Assembly: GCF_017114985.1 (NCBI RefSeq) | Contig: NZ_JABXKP010000043.1 | Span: 1 to 58,923, forward strand | DNA length: 58,923 bases | Source: Nostoc sp. JL33 | Lineage (GTDB): Bacteria; Cyanobacteriota; Cyanobacteriia; Cyanobacteriales; Nostocaceae | Direction of reading: 5' to 3' | Part shown: piece by piece, positions 9,225 to 17,298 of the stretch | Position numbering within the stretch: the first letter of the stretch is position 1 | Layout: each line of letters begins with the position of its first letter | Program-made: the position numbers and the translations under genes | The notes under the pieces: generated by a model | The model's input: the letters and a program-made list of their open reading frames with translations, nothing else | The model's database searches: none | Told to the model about the DNA's origin: nothing

Positions 9225-9697
9225 CAATGAGCTTTTTCTGTGTCCCTACAGCGTGTTGTATCCCAACCTGAATAACTAAAATTTCTAAATACACATTAGC
9301 AATAAAGTTTTTTATAGAACACCAATTTATAAACTATTTATATGTGAACGTCAACAATGAACTAAAGCCTGTGTTTTTATTAACTAGACAACACTGGCTT
9401 CGACACATATGATACCTGCCAATTAAGGGACGTGAATCCTAGATAGTCAGGAGGAAAAAGCACTATAAATCATTAAATCGCAAATTATAATGTATTAATA
9501 TTTACCATTTCTGGTTTAAAAGTAGTAACTATTAATACCTGGAAGAATCTTTTTCAGTTATTAGCTGAGACTTTAAAGAATAATGCGATTGTCTGTCCAG
9601 ATATTACCTATATCTTAGCCGCTTCAAAATATTTATATTTTTTTGCGGATTTACTAAACAATGATTGTATATAAATAATTAAAAGCTTAAAAAATAT
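9225..9697. other. upstream region of the beta-propeller gene
   Basis: This AT-rich 470-base stretch has no convincing open frame or repeat. It must carry the promoter of the downstream plus-strand gene and possibly the divergent promoter of the glycosyltransferase pair. No clear -10/-35 pair could be picked. Confidence 0.4.
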
Positions 9698-11920
9698 ATG
9701 AAACATAGATTACTGGCGGAGTTAGTAAAACTGCGTCAAAAGCTGAACCAGCATATAAAGAAATTATCTAAAATCAGATATTTACAAAAAAGTAAAACTT
9801 TCAACTTTTTACTCAGTCTGACTGCTGGAGTTATCGTTACTACCCTTGGAATTACAACAGACTGGGCGACAACTGGAACATCCACACTCACATACAAAAC
9901 ATCGTGGATAGGTAATACTTTTGGTAGTGGAAATCTGCGGGTACAAAACAATATTGAGGCAATGTATGTTGCCCCTGATGGCACAGTTTATACCAATAGC
10001 CATTGGGATGAGGCGGGAATGGAAGCAGGAATATATAAGGATGCTAAGGTTATTGGTGCCCTTGGAGATACTCACGGCTGGAGTCGTGGTGGTGGCAAAG
10101 CTGTAACAGCAAATAGTAAATATGTTTACATTGCCATGACTCAAGGTTCGAGGGGCAAAACAAATGAAGATTACCCCTCTGAAGGAACAGCTTGGCATTG
10201 CGTTAGACGTTATGACTTGTCAGGAAAACCTGCGCCATTTCCTAATGGGCGTGGCTGGGATAAAAGTATGTTGATTACCAGCACTAAAACTGAAGTCACT
10301 GGATTAGCAACTGTAGAAAGCGAGTTGTATGTGAGTGATTTTGGTGCTAACCGGATTCGTGTCTATGATACTGATACGATGAAGGAACTCCGCAGCTTTA
10401 CCGTTCCTAATCCGGGGGCAATAACTATTGATCCAGAAAAAAATCTGTGGATTATTCAAAGCAAAAATGGTAGTAATCCTGCCAAGATTATACATTATTC
10501 CCAAACTGGAAAGCAATTGCCCCAAGAGATTGCAGATATCGTCGAACCAACAGCGATCGCTATTAATCATCAAGGTAAGCTGTTAGTGGCAGAAAATGGC
10601 CCTCGTCAGCAAATGTTGATTTACGACATCAAAGATAAGCCGGTGCAGGTGAGTAGTTTTGGCTGTAAGGGCGGTATCTATGCAGGAGTTCCTGGTGAAG
10701 TTCGAGATTTGAAACTTTATGGACTTACGGGAGTTGGTACAGATGCTTCAGGCAATATCTATATAAATAGCAATGGTTTCAACAAATCAGGAACAGATTT
10801 GCGGAAATTTTCGCCATCGGGAAAACAACTGTGGCGATCGCTGGGATTGATATTCGTCGATAATGCAGATGCTGATCCTAAAACTGATGGTGTAGATTTA
10901 TTCACCAAACAAGAACACTATCTGATGAATTACAGTAAGCCTGCTGGTAAGCAATGGACTTACAAAGGCTACACCTTAAATGGTTTCAAATATCCTCAAG
11001 ATCCGCGTCTGCATACATCGCCAGATGGAACCTTTGTTCGCCGCATCCAAGGGAAGCCGTTTTTGTTCCTCACAGATATGTATAGCAGCTTTCTGCAAAT
11101 ATATCGTTTTAATCCAGCCACAGATGGCCAAGTTGCCATCCCAGCCGGAATGTTTGTTGGTAGCAATGGCGCAGATAAAAAATTTCTCACCGGAAATTGG
11201 CCACCGCATCAACCAGAACAAGGGGAATGGATCTGGCGCGATCGCAACGGTAATGGCAAATTTGAAAAGAACGAATACGATCGCAGCAAAGATTATCCTC
11301 ATCTCGGCGGTTGGTGGGTAGACAGCAAAGGAGATGTTTGGAAAGCTTTGCGAACACAAGATGGCACTGCTATCCGACACTATCCTTTACAGGGAATTGA
11401 TCCTAAAGGCAACCCCATCTACAGCTATAGTTCGATGCAAAAGCAAGCTACTCCCAGTATATTTAACGACTTGCGGCGGATCGAATATTTCCCCCAAACA
11501 GATACGATGTATTTGTCAGGCTTCACAGTAGATCACCCCGCCTTCGGTGACGATACTGGAGTTGTGGGATCTGAGATTGCTCGTTTTGACAATTGGAGTC
11601 AAGGAAATCGTACTCCCCGTTGGCGAATTGTGATTCCCTACGACAGCACCGGCAAACGTGAAGTCTCTACAGCTGCAATGAGTGTAGCAAAAGATTATGT
11701 ATTCGCCGTGACAGTGAAAACCGCAGAAGTATATGTCTACAATGCCACGACGGGAGTGCAAGTACAACAGTTAAAACCAGGCCCAGAAGTTGGAAGCGAA
11801 AGTGGCTGGATTGATATACCTTACGGTATCCGCGCTTTTCGGCGTTCCAATGGTGAGTATTTGGTATTTGTGGAAGAAAATTGGAAAGGAAAGGTGATTG
11901 TGTATCGGCTGGTGGGGTAA
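9698..11920 (+). CDS. large exported beta-propeller (NHL/SMP-30-like) protein
   Basis: The 740-residue protein has a basic N-terminus and one hydrophobic segment (about residues 34-54), a signal peptide or membrane anchor. The rest reads as repeated beta-propeller blades: AIAINHQGKLLVAENG, GLTGVGTDASGNIYINSNG and WWVDSKGDVWKAL are typical NHL/YWTD-style blades. Near the middle, DRNGNGKFEKNE (515-526) fits an EF-hand-type calcium loop. I infer an extracytoplasmic binding or lyase-like protein and do not know the substrate. It is transcribed away from the two glycosyltransferases and may act on envelope polysaccharide. No recognised catalytic residues could be assigned. Confidence 0.7.
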   Translation: MKHRLLAELVKLRQKLNQHIKKLSKIRYLQKSKTFNFLLSLTAGVIVTTLGITTDWATTGTSTLTYKTSWIGNTFGSGNLRVQNNIEAMYVAPDGTVYTNSHWDEAGMEAGIYKDAKVIGALGDTHGWSRGGGKAVTANSKYVYIAMTQGSRGKTNEDYPSEGTAWHCVRRYDLSGKPAPFPNGRGWDKSMLITSTKTEVTGLATVESELYVSDFGANRIRVYDTDTMKELRSFTVPNPGAITIDPEKNLWIIQSKNGSNPAKIIHYSQTGKQLPQEIADIVEPTAIAINHQGKLLVAENGPRQQMLIYDIKDKPVQVSSFGCKGGIYAGVPGEVRDLKLYGLTGVGTDASGNIYINSNGFNKSGTDLRKFSPSGKQLWRSLGLIFVDNADADPKTDGVDLFTKQEHYLMNYSKPAGKQWTYKGYTLNGFKYPQDPRLHTSPDGTFVRRIQGKPFLFLTDMYSSFLQIYRFNPATDGQVAIPAGMFVGSNGADKKFLTGNWPPHQPEQGEWIWRDRNGNGKFEKNEYDRSKDYPHLGGWWVDSKGDVWKALRTQDGTAIRHYPLQGIDPKGNPIYSYSSMQKQATPSIFNDLRRIEYFPQTDTMYLSGFTVDHPAFGDDTGVVGSEIARFDNWSQGNRTPRWRIVIPYDSTGKREVSTAAMSVAKDYVFAVTVKTAEVYVYNATTGVQVQQLKPGPEVGSESGWIDIPYGIRAFRRSNGEYLVFVEENWKGKVIVYRLVG

Positions 11921-11977
11921 GTATTTACCGAAAATTTGGGACTAAAGCCCCGTGCTTCTAGCACCTGAGGAGATGAA

Positions 11978-12106
11978 ATGCATTATCCTTCTGAATCATC
12001 TGATATTAAAGGTATTGCCTTCTATGGTGCAGAAGAATCTTTAGAAGATAATCCTGAACAAAAAATCATGGGTTTTTGCGTACATAACTGGAGTTTACAG
12101 GTATAG
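11978..12106 (+). CDS. small ORF, 42 aa
   Basis: ATG at 11978 follows GAGGAG at about 5 bases, and the frame ends with TAG at 12104-12106. The product starts MHYPSESSDIKGIAFYGAEE and is acidic. It may be a genuine small protein or the start of a decayed gene. No family is recognised. Confidence 0.3.
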   Translation: MHYPSESSDIKGIAFYGAEESLEDNPEQKIMGFCVHNWSLQV

Positions 12107-12454
12107 ATATGAGCGTAGGGTAAGCTGATGAAAGGAATTATCTGCTCGATTTGAGGGGTAATGCGAAAGTTCTGCAAGGCGATCGCTCCTGTGCTTTCCT
12201 CTCTAGAGACGCTCTGCGGGTTCGCTTGAAAGCTGTTATTCGTGCGATCGTCTCAGCAGTTAAGGGACTTTCAAGAAATAAATTATCTAAAGAAACGAAC
12301 CACTCCAGACGCAGAGAACACAGAGAGAAGAGAAATAGAGAGGATTTTTGCATCAGTTTTGGGATATTTTTTTATTTGGAAGTCCCTAATAGTCATTAGT
12401 CATTGTCAGGAGGCAGCAGTTGTCTCCCCATCCCCTCATCTCCCCTGCTCCCTC
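12107..12454. other. intergenic stretch with dispersed repeats
   Basis: It contains two HIP1-like GCGATCG sites, a fragment with TCTAGAGACGCTCTGCGGGTTCGC (split palindromic repeat) near 12201-12224, and simple purine-rich sequence. No supported gene. Confidence 0.35.
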
Positions 12455-13318
12455 TTAGGAGGCTTTGGGTTTGACGAACTGAAGTGTCATGCGATCGCTC
12501 TCTCCAATAGCGAGGAAGCGTTGCCTATCCTTTTGACCTTGGCTCAAGCTCGGAGGTAGCGTCCAAACTCCGCCCGGATAGTCCTTGGTATCTTTTGGGT
12601 TGGCGTTAATCTCTGATTTGCCCACGAATTTGAAGCCGGCTTTCTCCACAGCAGCAATTACTCCATCTTCAGACATATAGCCAGTTTTGATACTCTCTTC
12701 TAACGAAATCCCTGGTTTGGCGCGGTGTTCTTCCACCCCTAAGATACCCCCTGGCTTGAGTGCTTTGTAAGCCGCAGCGTAAACCTGCTCGGCATAGCCA
12801 GCTTTCACCCAGTTGTGAATATTGCGGAACGTAACAACCATGTCCACGGAGTTGTCTGGGGCTAGGGTGATTTCGTTTGGGGGATTAATTTGGGACACTT
12901 TGACCTTACCAAAAATCTCTGGATGATCTGCTAGTAGAGCTTGGAAAGCCAAAGCGGGTTTACTCGTACTGGGAGCAAAGCTAGTAACTATGAGTTGCCC
13001 CTTTGCCGCTAGAAATGGAGCTAATATCTCGGTATACCACCCGGAACCCGGCCATAATTCAACTACAGTCATGTTGGAGCGTAAACCGAAGAATTTCAAA
13101 GTCTGGGCTGGGTGGCGGTACTTGTCTCGGAGGCGATTCTGCTCTGAGCGATGACTGCTGGTGAGTATGGTTTGGAGCGTGGTTGTGTTGCTGAATGTCG
13201 CTTTTTTGCTCTCGTTGGCTAGAACAGCTGGGGACATTACGGTTGCCAATACGACCAAAGCTAGAGTCAGGGCTTTTAGTAAGCGTTGGCGGGGGGTGGG
13301 ATTTCGTGCAAATTTCAT
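12455..13318 (-). CDS. class I SAM-dependent methyltransferase-like protein with a signal peptide
   Basis: The 287-residue product starts with a basic, then hydrophobic segment (residues 10-34) ending AVLA, a probable Sec signal. It then shows a Rossmann methyltransferase core: VVELWPGSGWYTEIL (85-99) corresponds to motif I, and LKPGGILGVEEHRA is the usual post-motif III loop. Class I methyltransferases need SAM, which is cytosolic, so an exported version is odd. It may be membrane-anchored facing the cytosol, or have lost or changed its role. Related proteins with a predicted signal exist in proteobacteria. The substrate is unknown. Confidence 0.7.
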   Translation of the reverse strand: MKFARNPTPRQRLLKALTLALVVLATVMSPAVLANESKKATFSNTTTLQTILTSSHRSEQNRLRDKYRHPAQTLKFFGLRSNMTVVELWPGSGWYTEILAPFLAAKGQLIVTSFAPSTSKPALAFQALLADHPEIFGKVKVSQINPPNEITLAPDNSVDMVVTFRNIHNWVKAGYAEQVYAAAYKALKPGGILGVEEHRAKPGISLEESIKTGYMSEDGVIAAVEKAGFKFVGKSEINANPKDTKDYPGGVWTLPPSLSQGQKDRQRFLAIGESDRMTLQFVKPKAS

Positions 13319-13417
13319 AGCTGTTGCGTTTACTTTCTACTTCAGCATAAGGGTTAATAGCCGCTTCAAATTAGGAGAAAGGAATGGAAGTGAGGTCAAA
13401 GTGAATCACGGGCGGAT

Positions 13418-13513
13418 TAGACATAGGCGTGAAATTAAATATGCGTTACCCAGAACCCTTGTTTTGACGTAGCACTGCTACGTCAAAACAATTCTTTTTC
13501 ACGCCTATGTCTA
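13418..13513. repeat. nested palindromic element downstream of the pentapeptide gene
   Basis: Outer arms of 17 bp (13418-13434 and 13497-13513; TAGACATAGGCGTGAAA and its complement) enclose an inner perfect palindrome at 13461-13489 with arms GTTTTGACGTAGCA around one C. The right outer arm abuts the TAA stop of the minus-strand pentapeptide gene. It could terminate that transcript or be a mobile palindrome. Confidence 0.65.
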
Positions 13514-15592
13514 TTAACCTAAACCCAAAAAATTTGAAATCAACGGCAATAGATTGCTGCACTGTTCAACCAACTTTGTGGCACTGGGTAAACTAGCGAT
13601 CGTCCCTTTTAAAATCTTTATAGCCGTTTTCCCCGCCTTTTGCATTGCCCCTCCTTGAGGATTTTTCCCGGCTTCAGCTAAGGCTTTCACTTGCTCTAAT
13701 GCCTCAGCTTTATCTTCTTGAGGTAAGTTTGTATCAGCCTCAATCGCTGCTTGCAATTGCGTCAACAATTCCTTAATTCCCGGTTTTTCAGGTTCGGGAG
13801 ACGCTGGTAACTCGTTGATGGTATTTGTTACCGTACCGCTAATATCACCTAAATTTAAAGCTTGTCCACTTGCATTAAAATCTCTGCCAACACTGCCAAT
13901 TTCAATTTTACGGCTGGCATCATTGCTGTTAGTCATATTTTTATTCTCTACTTTATTGTCAACTTGAACATTAATCGGCTTATTCGCTAATAAGCTAGTA
14001 ATCTCTTTCATATCTGCACTTTGTTGGCGATAAATGACTATCTGCTCATCTTTAGCTTGTAATTGTGCCTTATATTTTTCTTCTACAGCTTGCAGTGCCA
14101 GTTGATAATTTTGCGTAAAATCGCTATGAATCTTTTCTTTATCAGCATCAACAGGTACACCAACCTTAACGACAACAACCCTATCACCTTTATTTTCAAT
14201 ACTTTGTAAAGCTAATTCTGTGCCTTGATTTTGGTCTTGCACTGTTTGAAAAGCATTAACAAAAGCTTTCCAGTCAATACCATCGCGGAAAATTAAATCA
14301 ACGGTATTTAGAACCTCTTCAAACAGCTTGGTAAATTCTCCTGGTTGAAAGTCGCCACTACTAGGACGGCGTTCGCGGTCGTCTGTTTCAGACTTTGAGT
14401 TTTCTAGAAGATAGATAAAGCGACAATCTACATTATCTAATTTGGTTGTACTTTCAATATTCCACGCTTCCACACAAGCACCTGTCATTTGAGCGCTGGT
14501 GAAGTTAGTACCTACAGCTTGAGCTAGAGTTAGGTTTGCCCGTTCTAAACAAGCACCTTGGAAGGTGGCTTCTGTAATATCAGCATCTTTTAGATTCGCT
14601 TCCTTTAAATCTGCACCGATGAGGTTTGCGCCTTTTAAGTTAGCACCAGCATAAGATTTTCCTCTACCATTGCCAGTTACTAATAAATTGAGAATATCTC
14701 GTTTAGTCAATATCGAGTTGTCTACTCTAGCAAAGTCTAATTTTTTAGCTTCATAAAAACGAGTGCGTGTTAGGTTGGACTTTCTCAAATCTGTATTTTT
14801 AAGAGTTGCACCAGTAAAATCAGCATCAGTTAAATCAGCATTACAAAAACTTGTACCACCTGTAGCTGCAAAAGCGATCGCAAATGAACGAAACCAAGCG
14901 TCTTTTTCATCTCCCGCTAGACTACGCCAGGCAATGTAAGCGCTAAATAATGTAAAGGCTACAGCAAAGGCTAAGGCGAAGGTAAAGGCGAAAGTGAAGG
15001 CAAAGGCTATGGCTACGGCAAAGGCTACGGCGAAGGTAAACGTGAAAGCGAAGGCGAAGCCGAAGGTAAAGGCTACAGCGAAGGCTACGGCGAAAGCGAA
15101 GGCAAAGGCTAAAGCGAAGGCTAAGGCTCCAGCTAAAGCGAAGGCGAAGGCTCCGGCTATGGCTACGGCAAAGTCAAATGCGAAGGCGAAGGCAAAAACT
15201 ATGGCTATGGCTATGGTTATGACGAAGACTCCTAAACCTGCTATTAAACCCTTACGAATGGTAATAATACAAAAAACCAGCAGCACAATTAGGGACACTA
15301 TCGCGGCGATGACGTTTTCAGTGCTTTTGATGTCAAAAATATATGCTACTAATGCACCAACAAAGACTGAGAACAACCCTGATATTCCCGACAGCAGCAA
15401 TGATACTGTGAGCAACCCAATAATCCAACGTTGCTCTAGCCCAGCCTTAGCACCTGTGAAATCAGCATCTTTAAGAATCGCGTTGGTAAAATTTGCCCCT
15501 CTAATATCCGCCTTGCTAAAGTTTGCCCCAGTCAGGTTTTGACCTTTAAAAGAGCGACCTTGCAGATTTTGACCGAAGTAATCTGGCGGCAT
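13514..15592 (-). CDS. membrane pentapeptide-repeat protein with Ala/Phe-rich block
   Basis: In this 692-residue protein, residues 9-50 are pentapeptide repeats (A[D/N]LXX-like: SFKGQNLTGANFSKADIRGANF). Hydrophobic segments follow at 56-75, 76-90, 93-112 and 115-133. Residues about 126-215 are an alternating Ala/Phe/Val/Thr stretch without charges apart from one Asp. More pentapeptide repeats lie at 248-278 and 312-375. A helical coiled-coil-like region covers about 485-535, and a C-terminal module (about 560-692) contains IEIGSVGRDFNASGQALNLG and a helical end. I infer a membrane protein with a cytosolic scaffold. The A/F block is encoded by imperfect short repeats, so it may have expanded by slippage. 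Function unknown. Confidence 0.75.
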   Translation of the reverse strand: MPPDYFGQNLQGRSFKGQNLTGANFSKADIRGANFTNAILKDADFTGAKAGLEQRWIIGLLTVSLLLSGISGLFSVFVGALVAYIFDIKSTENVIAAIVSLIVLLVFCIITIRKGLIAGLGVFVITIAIAIVFAFAFAFDFAVAIAGAFAFALAGALAFALAFAFAFAVAFAVAFTFGFAFAFTFTFAVAFAVAIAFAFTFAFTFALAFAVAFTLFSAYIAWRSLAGDEKDAWFRSFAIAFAATGGTSFCNADLTDADFTGATLKNTDLRKSNLTRTRFYEAKKLDFARVDNSILTKRDILNLLVTGNGRGKSYAGANLKGANLIGADLKEANLKDADITEATFQGACLERANLTLAQAVGTNFTSAQMTGACVEAWNIESTTKLDNVDCRFIYLLENSKSETDDRERRPSSGDFQPGEFTKLFEEVLNTVDLIFRDGIDWKAFVNAFQTVQDQNQGTELALQSIENKGDRVVVVKVGVPVDADKEKIHSDFTQNYQLALQAVEEKYKAQLQAKDEQIVIYRQQSADMKEITSLLANKPINVQVDNKVENKNMTNSNDASRKIEIGSVGRDFNASGQALNLGDISGTVTNTINELPASPEPEKPGIKELLTQLQAAIEADTNLPQEDKAEALEQVKALAEAGKNPQGGAMQKAGKTAIKILKGTIASLPSATKLVEQCSNLLPLISNFLGLG

Positions 15593-15792
15593 AATTGCGT
15601 CAGCAAGAAGTTTTTAATGAGATTTTATACAACTTTACTCTGCAATATTTCGGATTTTGGCAAAATAAGGAAAATAAAAAAATTGTCGATGCAACACGCA
15701 GTATAAGAGGATAACTGTGCGCCCTCACCTTTGAATGCTTAAGGTATGATCAGCAATATTGAACTGGGTGTTACTACACTTAAGCCGTAGTT

Positions 15793-16029
15793 ATGAATAT
15801 TGCAACTATAGCGGTTTCCCAACTAACGGGAACGGTTTCTCAACTAACGGGAACGGTTTCTCAACTAACGGGAGCGGTTTCTCAACTAACGGGAACGGTT
15901 CCCCAACTAACGGGAGCGGTTCCACAACTAACGGGAACGGTTCCACAACTAACGGGAGCGGTTTCTCAACTAAAGGGAGCGGTTCCACAACTAACGGGAG
16001 CGGTTCCACAACTTATGGGAGCGGTCTAA
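15793..16029 (+). CDS. possible heptad-repeat peptide encoded by a minisatellite
   Basis: From ATG at 15793 the frame gives 78 residues of a 7-residue repeat, SQLTGTV/PQLTGAV. The repeat spacing would suit an amphipathic helix or coil. There is no clear ribosome site, and a second frame through the same DNA (15759-16070) is also open and reads FSTNGNG-type repeats. Coding cannot be decided between frames, and the array may be non-coding. Confidence 0.3.
   Translation: MNIATIAVSQLTGTVSQLTGTVSQLTGAVSQLTGTVPQLTGAVPQLTGTVPQLTGAVSQLKGAVPQLTGAVPQLMGAV
15820..16029. repeat. 21-bp tandem repeat (minisatellite), ten clean units
   Basis: Units of 21 bp of the form CAACTAACGGGAACGG plus TTTCT run from 15820 to 16029. 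They vary mainly at one A/G position and at the last four bases. Degenerate units extend at both sides (about 15802-15819 and 16030-16050). The repeat length is a multiple of both 3 and 7. Confidence 0.9.
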
Positions 16030-16106
16030 CTCATAACAGGAGTGGTCTACTTTGCAACATTACTCACTAATTTTGGTGCTTCAAGTTCTGCTTACTAATT
16101 ATTCAG

Positions 16107-16769
16107 TCATAATACAGGAGCGTTGGCGCAGCCCGTCGTAGACATCGCTTGACCAATACCTTTGAAAATCTGCAATATTTCATACACCTCTCTAGCAGAG
16201 GTAAACAGAGCAAAGACCCGCGACAGATCGTATCGAGGAGTAGGTGTTTGCGTCAATTTAATAAATAAAATATCACCCCCGTTAGTCAGTATCACATACA
16301 CAGGTTTATCAGGGTGAGGGTTAGCCATCAAATAAGCTAGTGCTTGCGGCAAAGCTGACCAAACCGAAAGAGTGGTTTTTTTCGACTCTAACACCATCAC
16401 CCACAACTGATTTTGCAGCACCAAAACATCAATTCGCCCACGCAGTACTTCTTCTCCATCATTCAGCACCAACTCTACTGATGATTCTGCGGCAATTTTA
16501 AAAGGAGGATCGTAAAATCCTGCTACTGCTAGTAAGGGAGACACCACCAACAACATCACTGTCCCCTCTAACAAATCACCTTCGCCACGGTGATATAGAT
16601 ATCTGCGCCTGAGTACATCCAGAGAGGTTTTTTCAGCTTCAGTAATTTTAGGCAATTCCTCAGACCACTCTGGAAAAAACTGCTCGTCTTCAATTCGGGC
16701 TAAACCGAATCGAGTATGGGCATCCGTTAAGCTGGTAATCGCTTCTGTAATTACTGCTGTCTGTGTCAT
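16107..16769 (-). CDS. PD-(D/E)XK nuclease-fold protein, type I restriction R-subunit-like N-terminal domain
   Basis: This 220-residue protein is much shorter than a full HsdR (about 1000). The central segment GRIDVLVLQNQLWVMVLESKK has Asp114 and Glu128-x-Lys130, the D-x(n)-ExK catalytic pattern. Stand-alone proteins like this are common in cyanobacteria and are usually annotated as restriction endonuclease subunit R. No HsdM or HsdS gene is near, so a classical type I system is absent. The last dozen residues (after GIGQAM) are encoded by a dispersed repeat at 16120-16148. Confidence 0.7.
   Translation of the reverse strand: MTQTAVITEAITSLTDAHTRFGLARIEDEQFFPEWSEELPKITEAEKTSLDVLRRRYLYHRGEGDLLEGTVMLLVVSPLLAVAGFYDPPFKIAAESSVELVLNDGEEVLRGRIDVLVLQNQLWVMVLESKKTTLSVWSALPQALAYLMANPHPDKPVYVILTNGGDILFIKLTQTPTPRYDLSRVFALFTSAREVYEILQIFKGIGQAMSTTGCANAPVL
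16120..16148 (-). repeat. dispersed 29-bp repeat, copy 1 of 3
   Basis: Read on the minus strand it starts GCGATGTCTACGACGGGCTG and ends CGCCAACGC. Close copies are at 26024-26052 (plus) and 34478-34506 (minus). Confidence 0.65.
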
Positions 16770-16910
16770 AGCTTTTCACTTTACTGTTGCTTGCTATCCA
16801 TATCAGCCATCAATACAGCCAAACCAACTTGATTGGCATAAATCTTTATTTTGGCGATCGCAGCTACTCAACTACTCTAAAATTAGATTACCCCACCAAA
16901 CAACCTCCAG

Positions 16911-17130
16911 ATGACCAGAGAATTTAACGTCATTATAGAACGCGACTCTGAAGGTTATTTTGTTGCCTCCGTGCCTAATCTTGCTGGATCGCGTCGCGAC
17001 CGAAGCCAAATCTCTAGACGAACCGATAGAGCCGATTAAAGAAGCTATTGAACTTTGTTTAGAGGTTAAACAAGAAAACGCCGAAGCATTAGAGTTTATA
17101 AGTGTACAGAGGGTTTCTGTTCAAAAATAG
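16911..17130 (+). pseudogene. frameshifted HicB-like antitoxin-family gene
   Basis: ATG at 16911 gives MTREFNVIIERDSEGYFVAS, the classic start of a HicB/UPF0150 small protein, and continues VPNLAG. It then leaves frame at about 16988, where GGATCGCGTCGCGACC replaces the expected segment. In another frame the family resumes with EAKSLDEPIEPIKEAIELCL and ends ISVQRVSVQK at TAG 17128-17130. One frameshift therefore breaks the gene. No HicA toxin gene is seen beside it. Confidence 0.75.
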
Positions 17131-17298
17131 GTAAAACTTACCCTTCTGGTGTCATGGATTCTCCTATATATAGTGTGAGTGTGAGATTATTTGTTTTTTT
17201 CTTTCACTAGAACTACTACAATTACTATTGATGCTAGATAATGGGAAGGCTTTGACATTTTCTTGCCAATCTAGCCCAGATAAACAGAACTAACACTT

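Noticed and set aside
14994..15542. Long plus-strand frame reading Lys/Ala repeats
   Set aside because: It is antisense to the Ala/Phe block of the pentapeptide gene and arises from its codon pattern.
15820..16029. CRISPR-like periodic array
   Set aside because: Units are directly adjacent with no spacers and no cas genes nearby.
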